DNA of 64,000 nt from Algoriphagus halophilus (GCF_900129785.1 NZ_FSRC01000001.1:186001-250000); one strand, 5' to 3'. Positions 42,092-51,509 are shown, numbered from the stretch's first letter. Numbers and translations: made by a program. The notes: a model not told the origin generated them from the letters alone.

Positions 42092-42826
42092 ATGTCAAAA
42101 TCACTACTCATAATTACAGGCCATAGTCAGGGTTTAGGTCGTGCCATTCTAGATCATTACTTAGGGGATCAGTCCTTTCAGATCATAGCGATTTCTAGGA
42201 CAAAGTTAGAGATCGATTCACCCAACCTTCAGCAAATCAGTATGGACCTTTCAGAGCTTGACGTGTTAGAAAGGCAATTGCCAGATATTTTTTCTGAAGT
42301 GGAATTTGATAAGATTATTCTTTTGAATAATGCGGGCTGGATTGGTCAAATCAAACCAATAGGCAATCTTGGTCCAAAAGAGATGAGGGTACAAGTAAAC
42401 CTGAATTTATTAGGGCCAATGTATTTGACAAATGCTTTTATCAAGAGGTATAAGGAGACAGATTCAGAAAAGATTGTTTGCAATATTAGCTCAGGAGCTG
42501 CAAGCAGGGCAGTGGAAGGTTGGAGTGGCTATTGCAGTACCAAAGCTGCATTATCCATGTTTACACTAGTTGCAGCGAAGGAAAACAAGTCAGAGAATTT
42601 TCATTTTTATAGTTTAGCTCCTGGGATCGTTGATACAGGGATGCAAGGAGAAATCAGAGGGTCAAATGAATCAGATTTTCCTGAAATCGAAAAATTCAAA
42701 GCCTTTAAAGAAGAAGGTAAGCTGGTTAGCCCAATGGAAGTAGCAGAAAAAATTGCGTATTTATTTGATCACACAGAGCTGTTTAAAGAGGTGATTCAGG
42801 ATGTTCGAAAGTTTGAAATCAGTTGA
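42092..42826 (+). CDS. SDR family oxidoreductase, sepiapterin-reductase-like
   Basis: A 244-residue short-chain dehydrogenase. The N-terminal Rossmann motif ITGHSQGLGRAI, NNAGWIGQIKPIG, the catalytic Ser and Tyr-x3-Lys in NISSGAASRAVEGWSGYCST and the KAAL helix, and SLAPGIVDTGMQ are all present. The motifs resemble sepiapterin reductase / benzil reductase. The start ATG follows the hslU terminator with no space, and the Rossmann strand begins within six residues, so no later start is possible. It overlaps by 8 bp the convergent phosphatase gene. Confidence 0.87.
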   Translation: MSKSLLIITGHSQGLGRAILDHYLGDQSFQIIAISRTKLEIDSPNLQQISMDLSELDVLERQLPDIFSEVEFDKIILLNNAGWIGQIKPIGNLGPKEMRVQVNLNLLGPMYLTNAFIKRYKETDSEKIVCNISSGAASRAVEGWSGYCSTKAALSMFTLVAAKENKSENFHFYSLAPGIVDTGMQGEIRGSNESDFPEIEKFKAFKEEGKLVSPMEVAEKIAYLFDHTELFKEVIQDVRKFEIS

Positions 42827-43313
42827 CCTTCATTTTAGGATAGTCTACAAACCAAACTTTCGCATTTTTTTTTGAGACTTTTTCCCATTCATCCGTGTCA
42901 AAGGTAAAGCCATATTGACCCGATGTAGGAAGGTTGTCAATCCTTCCACCTAGCAAATAGATTAATTCGTTGAGTCCAGGGTTATGCCCGAAAAGAAGGA
43001 TCGTTTGATGGCTATCCTTTTGATGATGAATAATTTTTAGGATTTTTTCGGGACTTGCGTGATATAGATGTTCATCTGCATGAATATTTTTTTTAGGATA
43101 CCCAAAAACTTCACCAGTCAGCGCTGCGGTAGCCATGGCTCGAGTCGCTGAGGAGCTTAAAAACAGGTCTGGTTCAATGTTTCGGGCCTTTAATCTTTCC
43201 GCCATCATGGGAACATCCCTTAATCCACGCTCTGCTAAGGGTCTGTTGTGATCTGCTAAAAATGGCTTATCCCATGCTGATTTTCCATGTCTTACCAAAA
43301 TAATTTTCTTCAT
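42819..43313 (-). CDS. SixA-like phosphohistidine phosphatase
   Basis: A 164-residue histidine phosphatase superfamily enzyme. The catalytic LVRHGKSAWDKPF (RHG) is at the N-terminus, and RPLAERGLRDV and LLFGHNPGLNEL (second His) are conserved. It likely removes phosphate from phosphohistidine on phosphorelay or PTS-like proteins. Stand-alone; stop overlaps SDR by 8 bp. Confidence 0.88.
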   Translation of the reverse strand: MKKIILVRHGKSAWDKPFLADHNRPLAERGLRDVPMMAERLKARNIEPDLFLSSSATRAMATAALTGEVFGYPKKNIHADEHLYHASPEKILKIIHHQKDSHQTILLFGHNPGLNELIYLLGGRIDNLPTSGQYGFTFDTDEWEKVSKKNAKVWFVDYPKMKVN

Positions 43314-43335
43314 TTGCTCAAATAAAAAATGATTG

Positions 43336-43367
43336 TTTTGTTTTTTTTCAGGTAATATTTACATTTA
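43336..43367 (+). promoter_or_regulatory. putative promoter of cold-shock gene
   Basis: A -33 TTTTG at 43336-43340 and -10 TACATTTA (one mismatch from TAnnTTTG) at 43360-43367 are exactly 19 bp apart, the ideal spacing. The leader is only about 27 bases, unlike the long cold-shock leaders of proteobacteria. Confidence 0.5.
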
Positions 43368-43401
43368 GCGTACTTTCAATTACAATTTATCACAATTTAT
43401 T

Positions 43402-43593
43402 ATGTTTACCGGAACAGTAAAATTTTACAACGAAGCCAAGGGTTTCGGATTTATCGTTGATGACGAAACTCAAAGCGAAATCTTCGTTCATGCAACCGGG
43501 CTTATCGACAAAGTAGCTCAAAACGACAAAGTGACTTACGATGTCAAGGATGGCAAAAAAGGACCAAACGCAATTAATGTAAAAATCGCTTAA
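43402..43593 (+). CDS. cold-shock domain protein
   Basis: A 63-residue CspA-family RNA/ssDNA binding protein. RNP1 is KGFGFIV and RNP2 EIFVHAT, in the order known for CSD OB folds. It lacks the strongly conserved WF before GFGF found in some family members (GTVKFYNEAKGFGF instead). It probably acts as an RNA chaperone. Promoter and terminator are its own. Confidence 0.95.
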   Translation: MFTGTVKFYNEAKGFGFIVDDETQSEIFVHATGLIDKVAQNDKVTYDVKDGKKGPNAINVKIA

Positions 43594-43624
43594 TTGCTGA
43601 TTTTGAAATTATAGTGTTATGAAA

Positions 43625-43657
43625 CCCCTGTGAATTCCTCTCAGGGGCTTTTTTTTA
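43625..43657. terminator. bidirectional terminator after cold-shock gene
   Basis: CCCCTG / CAGGGG form a 6-bp stem with an 11-base loop, and T9 follows on the plus strand. It overlaps the stop of the convergent MscS gene. Confidence 0.8.
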
Positions 43658-46180
43658 TACTTCTGGATTTTCCGAATCAGGTTTTTCCAAACCATCTCCA
43701 GGTTTAGAAACTTTTTCTTTCCATATCTCCGGGAGACTTTTGATATACAAGTCCCGCTGAGGGAAAGGGATTTCTATATTGTTCTCTGCAAATGATTCAA
43801 ATATTGCAGACATGACTTCTGCGCGCATTTGAATCCAAATGTCCATGCTTTCCACCCAAAATAAAACTCTGAAATCCACAGAATTGTCATTGAATGTTTG
43901 CATCAGCACTTGTGGAGCAGGTACTTTCATGACCTTGTCCCGTTCTAGAACTTTTTCGATCACAGATTTTACCAATTTCATGTCAGAGCCATAGCCTACT
44001 CCTATGATCAATTCAATTCTTCTCTTCTTGTCAGATAATGTCCAGTTTATAAGGCTTTGTGATAGTAAATCTCCATTAGGAATCACAATTTCAGACCCAT
44101 CATAAGCTCGGATTTTACTTGCTCTAATCCCCACATCTTTTACAGTGCCTGCATTAGTACCTACTTCAATTTCATCTCCAATTTGAATAGGTCGTTCAAA
44201 CGCCAGAATAATCCCTGAAACCAAATTGTTGATGATAGTTTGCAAACCAAAACCAATACCCACAGATAAAGCACCTAATACAATCGCGATGCTGTCTAAG
44301 GGGATTTTGGCAGCAGTAGCCCCAATAAAGAAACCCACAAATAACACCCCTAATCTAATGAGGAGTACAGAGCTACCTAACCGCTGTTTTCTTGTCAAGG
44401 AAGTTTTTTGGTCTTGCATGGTAGCGAAATAGGCAATGTTATTTGCTAAGAATATGGAGATGTAAATGATGATGATGAAAAGTAAAATACTTCCATATTG
44501 GAAATTGGTATCACCCAAAACCCTGTCCTCAAGTAAAAACTTACTTACTATTTGGTAGATATGATCAAAGTAGCCCAAATGCCATATTACTCCATAGATC
44601 CAGATGGTGGATGTGAAAAAGATCAAGAAACCTTTCATTCTCTTTTGAAGGTCTTGAAAATCAAAGAATGAAGTGAAACCATTAGAGCCTTTTTTATTGT
44701 ATTCTGTAAAAAGGTAAACCGCCTCCATGGTTACCATGATAAATAGAAATAAACCAACAGCTCTATAAAAATTGATTACTCCTGTGACAGCAAAGGTTTT
44801 CGAGAGATTGAACCTACCAAAGGCATTAAGAAATAGGCTGCATACTTGAAAGATAATAAGAAATATAGAAGCACTTCTGAGGAAAATAGAACCTGTGAAG
44901 TTTTTATGTTTTAAATCTTTCAAAGTGAGGATTCCCATCACAATAAATAACACAGAAATGAGTAGGATGAACCATCTTTCTTGAAAGGCTATTCTCCATT
45001 GAAGGCCACTGAGAGCGATTAGGATATATGCAGGGAAAAAAGTTAACCAATAGCGATGAAATTTACTTCCAAATTGCTGCTTAACCAGAAATGTCGAGCC
45101 AATTGCCAGTAAAAGAGAGAGTATGGAAACAAAAATCAGGGGTGGGTTTTTAAAAATAATCAAACTAAAAGGCATGATCAAAATGATCGTGGAAGCCAAC
45201 GTGTATTTTCTAAAATATTTTACCCTGTCTAAGATCAACGAAGCAAATTCATTTTCGTTGGAAATTTTTGATACAATCCTTTTTATCTTTAGATAGATCC
45301 CAATTATTAATGCGAGTACAAGTAAAAGAGTTAAATATTGCCTCCCGAAATAAAGGACAATAATGAGCAAATTTACCAAGGTAGACTGCTTGGTAATCTC
45401 CATAAAAGTGATGGATTGTTCGAAGTTGGAAGGCTCCCAGATAAAATTGATCTCTTTCCCTAAAGCTTCCTTTTCAAGCCGTTTTTGGTTTTCAGTAATG
45501 AACTGCCGCATTTCCATTAATAAAATGGCGTTTTCACTAGCACTGGCTTGAAACTTCACCAATGAGATTTCTGAAAAGAGAAAAATACTGTCTACACTCC
45601 TAAGAGATTTTTTCAGCGAATTGAGTTCAGAATTAATGATAGGTGCTAGAGTCGTGTCTTTTAGTGATAGGTTGAATAAACTATCACTTTTTATTTCTAC
45701 TAGTTTATTCCCGATTTCATTGTAGACTTTTACTCTTTCATTGATATTGTTTGCATGCTTTTGGTTTTCCTCATTGACCGTACGGATCAGGTTATCCAAT
45801 CCTTTTAAATACCTCAGGTTAATAAAATCTTTATTTTCAGAAATATTCTGTTTGATCATATCAGCAAAGGTTTTGATGGTAGGTAATTCATTGCTGATTT
45901 CAGTGGTGTCCAGGTTGTCCCCTAATTCCAACTTTATTTCACTTAAAGAAATAGCGTGCTGTTGTGCCTTATTAATTACTCGGGTTAAAACTGAACCAAC
46001 AGATAGATTGGTTTTTACACCAAGTTTCATTGAATCCGAAGTGATAAATAGACTATCTAATGTTACTTCTTGGGAAAGTAATTCATTACTAATGCTGTCT
46101 GAAACCAATAAGTTTTGTTGCGCATGTAATATCGGGAGATAACTTACTATAAATAGTAATAGAGCAAAGAGGCGTTTCAT
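43655..46180 (-). CDS. large MscS-type mechanosensitive channel
   Basis: An 841-residue exported membrane protein. A signal peptide (RLFALLLFIVSYLPILHAQ) starts at ATG 46180. About 250 residues of helical periplasmic domain follow, then roughly 9-11 hydrophobic segments, then the conserved MscS pore and beta domain: LGALSVGIGFGLQTIINNLV, FERPIQIGDEIEVG and GTVKDVGIRASKIRAYDGS. Larger than E. coli MscS (286), it resembles MscK/YbdG-type channels that release solutes in osmotic downshock. The upstream ATG at 46201 would add a non-signal leader. Stands alone between csp and hsp20. Confidence 0.92.
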   Translation of the reverse strand: MKRLFALLLFIVSYLPILHAQQNLLVSDSISNELLSQEVTLDSLFITSDSMKLGVKTNLSVGSVLTRVINKAQQHAISLSEIKLELGDNLDTTEISNELPTIKTFADMIKQNISENKDFINLRYLKGLDNLIRTVNEENQKHANNINERVKVYNEIGNKLVEIKSDSLFNLSLKDTTLAPIINSELNSLKKSLRSVDSIFLFSEISLVKFQASASENAILLMEMRQFITENQKRLEKEALGKEINFIWEPSNFEQSITFMEITKQSTLVNLLIIVLYFGRQYLTLLLVLALIIGIYLKIKRIVSKISNENEFASLILDRVKYFRKYTLASTIILIMPFSLIIFKNPPLIFVSILSLLLAIGSTFLVKQQFGSKFHRYWLTFFPAYILIALSGLQWRIAFQERWFILLISVLFIVMGILTLKDLKHKNFTGSIFLRSASIFLIIFQVCSLFLNAFGRFNLSKTFAVTGVINFYRAVGLFLFIMVTMEAVYLFTEYNKKGSNGFTSFFDFQDLQKRMKGFLIFFTSTIWIYGVIWHLGYFDHIYQIVSKFLLEDRVLGDTNFQYGSILLFIIIIYISIFLANNIAYFATMQDQKTSLTRKQRLGSSVLLIRLGVLFVGFFIGATAAKIPLDSIAIVLGALSVGIGFGLQTIINNLVSGIILAFERPIQIGDEIEVGTNAGTVKDVGIRASKIRAYDGSEIVIPNGDLLSQSLINWTLSDKKRRIELIIGVGYGSDMKLVKSVIEKVLERDKVMKVPAPQVLMQTFNDNSVDFRVLFWVESMDIWIQMRAEVMSAIFESFAENNIEIPFPQRDLYIKSLPEIWKEKVSKPGDGLEKPDSENPEV

Positions 46181-46279
46181 AGAGAAAAGTTTCAAATTCA
46201 ATATAGAAATAATATGGATTTCCTGCTTAGTGATTGATTAACCAAAATTAGCTATGGTGAAAATTGAATTTTAAATCCC

Positions 46280-46291
46280 GTCAGATTGACA
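46280..46291 (+). promoter_or_regulatory. lon-like motif upstream of hsp20
   Basis: GTCAGATTGACA shares 9 of 12 bases with GTCAGTCTGTCA upstream of lon. It lies 118 bp before the ATG at 46410, farther than in lon. Possible shared heat-shock site. Confidence 0.3.
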
Positions 46292-46409
46292 GTTTTTTCG
46301 ATTAAAATCGGTGTTATTATGCCGGAATGACTGGGTTTTTTGAGTTGGAATAGAATTTACTGATAGATGTGTATAAAATTTACATTGATCATCTAAACCA
46401 ATAAAAAAA

Positions 46410-46838
46410 ATGAAACTAGTAAGATTTAACCAAGCGGAACCCTATTTCCCCTCTACCTTTAGTGGGATGTTGGACAAGTTTTTCAACGAGAATATGGGAA
46501 GTTCATTGAAACATTTCAGCCCTGCGGTGGACATTTCAGAAGACGATAAGTCCTATGAGATCCAAGTTTCGGTACCAGGAATAGACAAAAAAGATTTCCA
46601 AGTTGAATTGTTGGACGGGAAATTGACTATCTCTGGAGAGAGAAAAATGGAAGAGAAAAAAGAAGGAAAAAATTACCATAGCTTGGAGACTAATTATGGA
46701 AGTTTTAGCAGATCCTTTTTCGTTCCTGAAGATATCCTAGCTGAAGAAGTTTCTGCTACTTATGAGAATGGATTGTTAACTGTGGTTCTTCCTAAAAAGG
46801 AGAAAAAAGTAGTGAAAGCAGCGATTGAAGTGAAATAA
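46410..46838 (+). CDS. Hsp20/alpha-crystallin family small heat-shock protein
   Basis: A 142-residue holdase. The alpha-crystallin domain covers about residues 35-130 with AVDISEDDKSYEIQVSVPGI, KDFQVELLDGKLTISGE and the C-terminal YENGLLTVVLPKKEKK. It binds unfolded proteins without ATP. The promoter region has a lon-like motif. A good terminator follows. Confidence 0.95.
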   Translation: MKLVRFNQAEPYFPSTFSGMLDKFFNENMGSSLKHFSPAVDISEDDKSYEIQVSVPGIDKKDFQVELLDGKLTISGERKMEEKKEGKNYHSLETNYGSFSRSFFVPEDILAEEVSATYENGLLTVVLPKKEKKVVKAAIEVK

Positions 46839-46842
46839 TTTT

Positions 46843-46873
46843 AGAGCAGGGAAAACCTGCTCTATTTTTTTTT
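46843..46873 (+). terminator. hsp20 terminator
   Basis: AGAGCAGG / CCTGCTCT, a perfect 8-bp stem with 5-base loop GAAAA, followed by A and nine T. Confidence 0.93.
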
Positions 46874-46992
46874 AGTTTAATTAAGAAAGGGCCTGAATGC
46901 GGTTAATTCTTGTTAATTTGGGTGGAAAACCTGTTTAAAAGGTTCAGTTTTTGGATCGATTTTCAACACCAAACGTTGTGGAGGTATAAAAA

Positions 46993-48510
46993 ATGAAAAA
47001 CAATATGAGCAAAAAGCAATTCTTTATCGGAATTATCCTTGCCTCACTAATCGGAGGTATTGTCGCCTTGGCAGGCGTGGGCTTTTTGATGCAGCCCCAA
47101 AGTGCCAACAGTTTTGATGAAAAACAACAAGCTAGCTTTGTGAACCTATTGTCTGGAGAGGATTTCACCATACCAGATGGTATCAATTTCGTCGCATCAG
47201 CAGAAGTAGTCACCCCGGCAGTAGTCCATATTACCAGTCAGATTTCGTATACTCAATCTCCGGGTAGAGGACAAAGAGATCCATTGCAGGAGTTCTTTGG
47301 ATTACCAAGCCCTGAAGGGAGAGATAATCAAAGATCTCCACAAGGAATGAGTTCAGGATCAGGTGTCATTATTTCGCCAGATGGCTATATCGTAACCAAT
47401 AACCACGTGGTTGAAAATGCCACCAAAGTGGATATTTCCTTAGAAAATAATAAGAGATATTTAGCTAAAGTGGTGGGTACAGATCCAACCACTGATCTGG
47501 CATTATTGAAAATAGAAGGTGAGAACCTGCCTTTTGTGAAATTTGGAGATTCTGACCAGACCAAAATCGGTGAATGGGTCCTAGCAGTAGGAAATCCATT
47601 TAACTTGAATTCTACGGTAACCGCAGGTATTATTTCTGCAAAAGCCAGAAACATCAATATCCTTCAGGATGAAAACAATATGCAGATTGAATCTTTCTTG
47701 CAGACGGATGCAGTCGTGAACCCTGGTAATTCAGGTGGTGCATTAGTAAATCTTGCAGGTGAACTGATCGGGATTAATACTGCCATTGCTACTAGAACCG
47801 GAACCTTCTCGGGTTATTCATTTGCTGTGCCAAGTACATTGGTAAAAAAAGTAATGGATGATTTGATGAAATATGGAACAGTACAAAGAGGTTTGTTAGG
47901 AGTAACTATTCAAAGTGTCAGTCCAGAACTTGCAGAGTATCTGGATAAAGACTTCGGTGTAGATCAAGGAGTATATGTGAGTGGGGTAAATGAAAACAGT
48001 GGAGGAGCGGAAGCTGGCCTGAAACAGGGAGATATTATCATCGGTGTAGATGGAAGGGAAACTAATAACGTTTCTAACCTTCAAGAGCTGGTAGCTAGAA
48101 AACGCCCAGGAGACGAAGTTGAAGTGGAGTACCTGAGAGATGGAAAGACTTATAAAACCAAGGCTACCTTGAAGAACTTTGATGGTGATACCAAAATCAT
48201 TAAGAAAGAAGTTCCTAAAACGTATGAGTTCGGAGGAATGGTATTCGAAGAATTGAAAAGCCAATTAAAAGAAGGCTTGAGAATTGATGGAGGAGCAATG
48301 ATCAGTGTGGTAGGAGAATCAGAGTGGAGAGAGGCAGGAGCAAGACCTGGCTTTATCATCACTTCTATCATCAGTGATGAAGGCAGAGTGAGAATTAAAT
48401 CTGTTGAACAGCTACTAGAAGTGTTGAATGATAAGTCAGGAGAAGATGTAGTAGTTCTGGGTATGTTCCAAGATGGTACAGAATATTATTTCGAAGTTGA
48501 GTTAGATTGA
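46993..48510 (+). CDS. HtrA/DegP-type serine protease, membrane-anchored
   Basis: A 505-residue S1C protease, the second HtrA in the window. A single N-terminal transmembrane anchor (FFIGIILASLIGGIVALAG) is followed by His in VTNNHVVENAT, Asp in TTDLALLKI, and Ser in NPGNSGGALVN. A PDZ domain (GVYVSGVNENSGGAEAGLKQ) and a second PDZ-like segment finish the chain. The GAGG eight bases before 46993 supports this start; ATG 47005 is alternative. It degrades or protects envelope proteins. Strong terminator after. Confidence 0.95.
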   Translation: MKNNMSKKQFFIGIILASLIGGIVALAGVGFLMQPQSANSFDEKQQASFVNLLSGEDFTIPDGINFVASAEVVTPAVVHITSQISYTQSPGRGQRDPLQEFFGLPSPEGRDNQRSPQGMSSGSGVIISPDGYIVTNNHVVENATKVDISLENNKRYLAKVVGTDPTTDLALLKIEGENLPFVKFGDSDQTKIGEWVLAVGNPFNLNSTVTAGIISAKARNINILQDENNMQIESFLQTDAVVNPGNSGGALVNLAGELIGINTAIATRTGTFSGYSFAVPSTLVKKVMDDLMKYGTVQRGLLGVTIQSVSPELAEYLDKDFGVDQGVYVSGVNENSGGAEAGLKQGDIIIGVDGRETNNVSNLQELVARKRPGDEVEVEYLRDGKTYKTKATLKNFDGDTKIIKKEVPKTYEFGGMVFEELKSQLKEGLRIDGGAMISVVGESEWREAGARPGFIITSIISDEGRVRIKSVEQLLEVLNDKSGEDVVVLGMFQDGTEYYFEVELD

Positions 48511-48529
48511 TTGTAGATTGAAAGTAAAG

Positions 48530-48560
48530 ACAGGCCGGTGAAAATCGGCCTGTTTTTTTT
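48530..48560 (+). terminator. terminator of HtrA gene
   Basis: ACAGGCCG / CGGCCTGT, perfect 8-bp, loop of 8, followed by T7-8. Confidence 0.93.
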
Positions 48561-48633
48561 GTCTAAAGCATTGGTGGATGGGAGTTTTTGGCTTGATTTT
48601 CTTACTTTAAAGGTTCTTTAAACCCAGAATTTC

Positions 48634-49923
48634 ATGAAAATAACCATTCCATTCTTAAGTGGGCTATTGATTTCAGGACTGATTTCAATCCACGCCTTTT
48701 CTCAAACAGCGAATGAATTAACTCCTATAGGAAACCAAGATCTTCCTGGCATCTCTGAAGAGAGAATAGATAGAATTGATCAGATGTTAGAGGAGACTCT
48801 CTCTAAAAATCAAGTTCCCGGATTGGTAGCTATGATTGTAAAAGATGGGAAAATCGTCTACCATGAGGCAAAAGGATTAGCGGATGTCCCTTCCAAAACG
48901 CCCATGTCGAAGGACCAAATTTTTAGGATTGCCTCCCAGTCCAAAGCCATTACTTCTACTGCAATTATGATGCTTTGGGAAGAGGGGAAATTTGGCTTGG
49001 ATGATCCTATTTCTCGCTATATTCCTGAGTTTGCAGACCCACAGGTGTTGACGAGATTTAGCTATGGTGATACCACTTATTCTTCGCGCCCTGCATCAAG
49101 AGAAATCAGAATCCGGGATTTATTGACCCATACTTCAGGGTTGGGGTATGGAGTGATCGATGGGAATGAACAGATGAGAATGATTTATCATAAGGCGGGA
49201 ATTGTGGATTTGTTTACCACGGAACCCGTGAAAATCAGCGATAACATTAAGAAATTGGCAAAACTTCCCCTTCATCATGATCCAGGTACGAAGTATACCT
49301 ATAGTGAAGGATTGGATGTGATGGGATATTTGATCGAAATAGTTTCGGGAATGCCTTTTGATCAATTTTTGAAGACCAGAATTTTTGATCCACTTGGTAT
49401 GGATGATACTGGTTTTTATCTAAATGAGGCCCAAGGTAAAAGATTGGTTACAGTCCATCGTAAAGTAAATGGGGAATGGGAATCCTATCCTGTTACCTTT
49501 TACGATCCTGATTACCCTAAAACCGGAGCCAAAACATTTTTTTCCGGAGGAGCAGGGCTTTCCTCCACAGCATTGGATTATGCTAAATTCCTTCAAATGT
49601 ATTTGAATGGAGGGACCTATAATGGAGTAAGGATTTTGAGTCCTACCACGATCCAAACCATTATGTCTAACCAAGTGGGGGATTTGCTGGGAGACGGAGG
49701 TAAAGATTATGGCTTGGCTTTCGGGCTGGTGGATCAAAATGGTGTTGCAAAGGGAGGAATAGGTAGTTTGGGTACCTTCGATTGGGGAGGTTATTTCAAT
49801 ACCCAATATTTTGCAGACCCTGTTACCAAGACGATTGGGATTTTAATGAAACAAACGCAAGGAGGAACCGGAGATCAATCCAGTTGGAAATTCCGACAAA
49901 TGGTCTTTTCAGCAATTGAATAG
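48634..49923 (+). CDS. serine hydrolase, beta-lactamase/esterase fold (class C-like)
   Basis: A 429-residue exported hydrolase with a signal peptide (GLLISGLISIHAFSQ). The catalytic Ser-x-x-Lys is in FRIASQSKAITSTAIM; the second motif, usually YxN, reads YTYSEGLD, so a Glu replaces the Asn; the KTG-like third region may be GSLGTFDWGGYF. These proteins hydrolyse small esters or peptides rather than antibiotics. It lies alone between two terminators. Confidence 0.85.
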   Translation: MKITIPFLSGLLISGLISIHAFSQTANELTPIGNQDLPGISEERIDRIDQMLEETLSKNQVPGLVAMIVKDGKIVYHEAKGLADVPSKTPMSKDQIFRIASQSKAITSTAIMMLWEEGKFGLDDPISRYIPEFADPQVLTRFSYGDTTYSSRPASREIRIRDLLTHTSGLGYGVIDGNEQMRMIYHKAGIVDLFTTEPVKISDNIKKLAKLPLHHDPGTKYTYSEGLDVMGYLIEIVSGMPFDQFLKTRIFDPLGMDDTGFYLNEAQGKRLVTVHRKVNGEWESYPVTFYDPDYPKTGAKTFFSGGAGLSSTALDYAKFLQMYLNGGTYNGVRILSPTTIQTIMSNQVGDLLGDGGKDYGLAFGLVDQNGVAKGGIGSLGTFDWGGYFNTQYFADPVTKTIGILMKQTQGGTGDQSSWKFRQMVFSAIE

Positions 49924-49927
49924 GAAT

Positions 49928-49961
49928 AAAAAATGGCAGCAATTAATTGCTGCCATTTTTT
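49928..49961. terminator. bidirectional terminator
   Basis: An exact 15-bp inverted repeat with a TTAA loop (AAAAAATGGCAGCAA and its complement) closes the serine hydrolase gene and the convergent SulP gene. Confidence 0.97.
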
Positions 49962-49962
49962 A

Positions 49963-51492
49963 TTATAGCTCGTCTACGGCCAGTTTATAATTTGGATCTT
50001 CAATGACATTGATGTCAATTAGGTTGTCCGCATTTTGAAGGAGTTTCCTACAATCAGGGCTTAGGTGTTTTAAGTGAATCTTCTTCCCCGCTTTTTGGTA
50101 CCTCTCCGTGATTTTATTGAGGGCTTCTATAGCTGACATGTCTACTACTCTGCTTTCTGCAAAGTCAATGATTACCTCCTCAGGATCATTGGCTACGTCA
50201 AATTTATCTGCAAAAGCAGTAGTGGAGGCAAAAAATAGTGGGCCAAACATTTCATAATGTTTTACTCCATTTTCATCTATATATTTTCTTGCTCTAATTC
50301 TTTTGGCATTATCCCAGGCAAAGAATAGGGCTGCTAAGATCACTCCTACCAAAACAGCCAAGGCTAGGTTGTGTAAAACAGCGGTTACCACTGTGACCAA
50401 AATCATTAAGAATACGTCTGATTTTGGCATTTTATTCCAGGTTTTTAAACTGGCCCATTCAAATGTTCCGATGGATACCATAATCATCAAGCCTGTTAAA
50501 GCGGCCATTGGAACCTGCTCAATCAAGCTTGAGCCAAACATGATAAATACCAATAGCATAACAGAAGCAACGATTCCTGACAGTCTTGCTCTGGCTCCAG
50601 AGGATATGTTAATCAGACTTTGTCCAATCATGGCACATCCTCCCATTCCTGAGAATACCCCAGAAAGCATGTTTGCAATTCCTTGTGCTACCGCTTCTTT
50701 ATTTCCTCTACCTCGGGTTTCAGTGATTTCATCAATGATGTTTAGGGTTAGCAAGCTCTCAATTAAGCCTACGCCGGCTACGATAGCCGCATATGGGAAA
50801 ATAATCTGTAAGGTCTCAAAAGTCAGAGGGACTGCAGGTAAATGAAAAGGAGGGAAGCCTCCTTTAATATCAGCCATATCACCTACCGTCTTCGTATCAA
50901 TATGAAGGGCAGTTACTAAGCCAAATACAACCAAAATGGCTGTCAATGAAGCAGGTACAGCTTTCGTAAGTTTAGGGAGCCCCCAAATGATTAACATGGT
51001 CAAAGCAACGAGCCCCAACAAAATATAAAGAGTTGATCCTGTTAGCCAATTGCCAGTAGCATCCTTGAACTGGTCTAATTGAGACATGAAAATGATAATG
51101 GCAAGACCGTTTACAAATCCAAAAATTACTGGATGAGGTACCAAACGCATTAATTTACCAAGCCTCAAGGTTCCAGCAGCTACTTGAAGAATTCCTGCCA
51201 ATACCACGGCTGCAAAGACATATTCTACTCCGTGAGATGCTGCCAAAGAAACAATGACCACAGCAACAGCTCCAGTAGCTCCTGAAATCATCCCTGGTCT
51301 TCCTCCCAGGATGGAAGTGACAAAGCCCATCATAAATGCTGCATATAGTCCAGTCAATGGAGATAGACCAGCTATAAAAGCAAATGCAACGGCTTCAGGA
51401 ATAAGTGCCATGGCTACAGTAAGTCCGGAAAGAACCTCTGTTTTGTAATCTACTCGTTGGTTGAAATCAAATAAATTGAAGTACTTTTTCAT
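49963..51492 (-). CDS. SulP family anion transporter with STAS domain
   Basis: A 509-residue inorganic anion transporter. Typical SulP segments are LIPEAVAFAFIAGLSPLTGLYA near residue 35, NMLSGVFSGMGGCAMIGQSL, and a C-terminal cytoplasmic STAS domain (about residues 395-500) with VVDMSAIEAL. About 12 helices are expected. I use ATG 51492; the reading frame to 51630 adds sequence around a -10 element at 51560. It could carry sulfate, bicarbonate or fumarate-like anions. A hairpin lies in its leader. Confidence 0.9.
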   Translation of the reverse strand: MKKYFNLFDFNQRVDYKTEVLSGLTVAMALIPEAVAFAFIAGLSPLTGLYAAFMMGFVTSILGGRPGMISGATGAVAVVIVSLAASHGVEYVFAAVVLAGILQVAAGTLRLGKLMRLVPHPVIFGFVNGLAIIIFMSQLDQFKDATGNWLTGSTLYILLGLVALTMLIIWGLPKLTKAVPASLTAILVVFGLVTALHIDTKTVGDMADIKGGFPPFHLPAVPLTFETLQIIFPYAAIVAGVGLIESLLTLNIIDEITETRGRGNKEAVAQGIANMLSGVFSGMGGCAMIGQSLINISSGARARLSGIVASVMLLVFIMFGSSLIEQVPMAALTGLMIMVSIGTFEWASLKTWNKMPKSDVFLMILVTVVTAVLHNLALAVLVGVILAALFFAWDNAKRIRARKYIDENGVKHYEMFGPLFFASTTAFADKFDVANDPEEVIIDFAESRVVDMSAIEALNKITERYQKAGKKIHLKHLSPDCRKLLQNADNLIDINVIEDPNYKLAVDEL

Positions 51493-51509
51493 GGAATAGG
51501 TTTGAGTAT

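Noticed and set aside
47896..48264. 122-codon minus-strand frame inside the htrA gene
   Set aside because: Mirrors the PDZ coding sequence; no family resemblance.
50303..50845. 180-codon frame opposite the SulP transporter
   Set aside because: Antisense shadow of a well-conserved membrane gene; composition is that of a complemented membrane helix.
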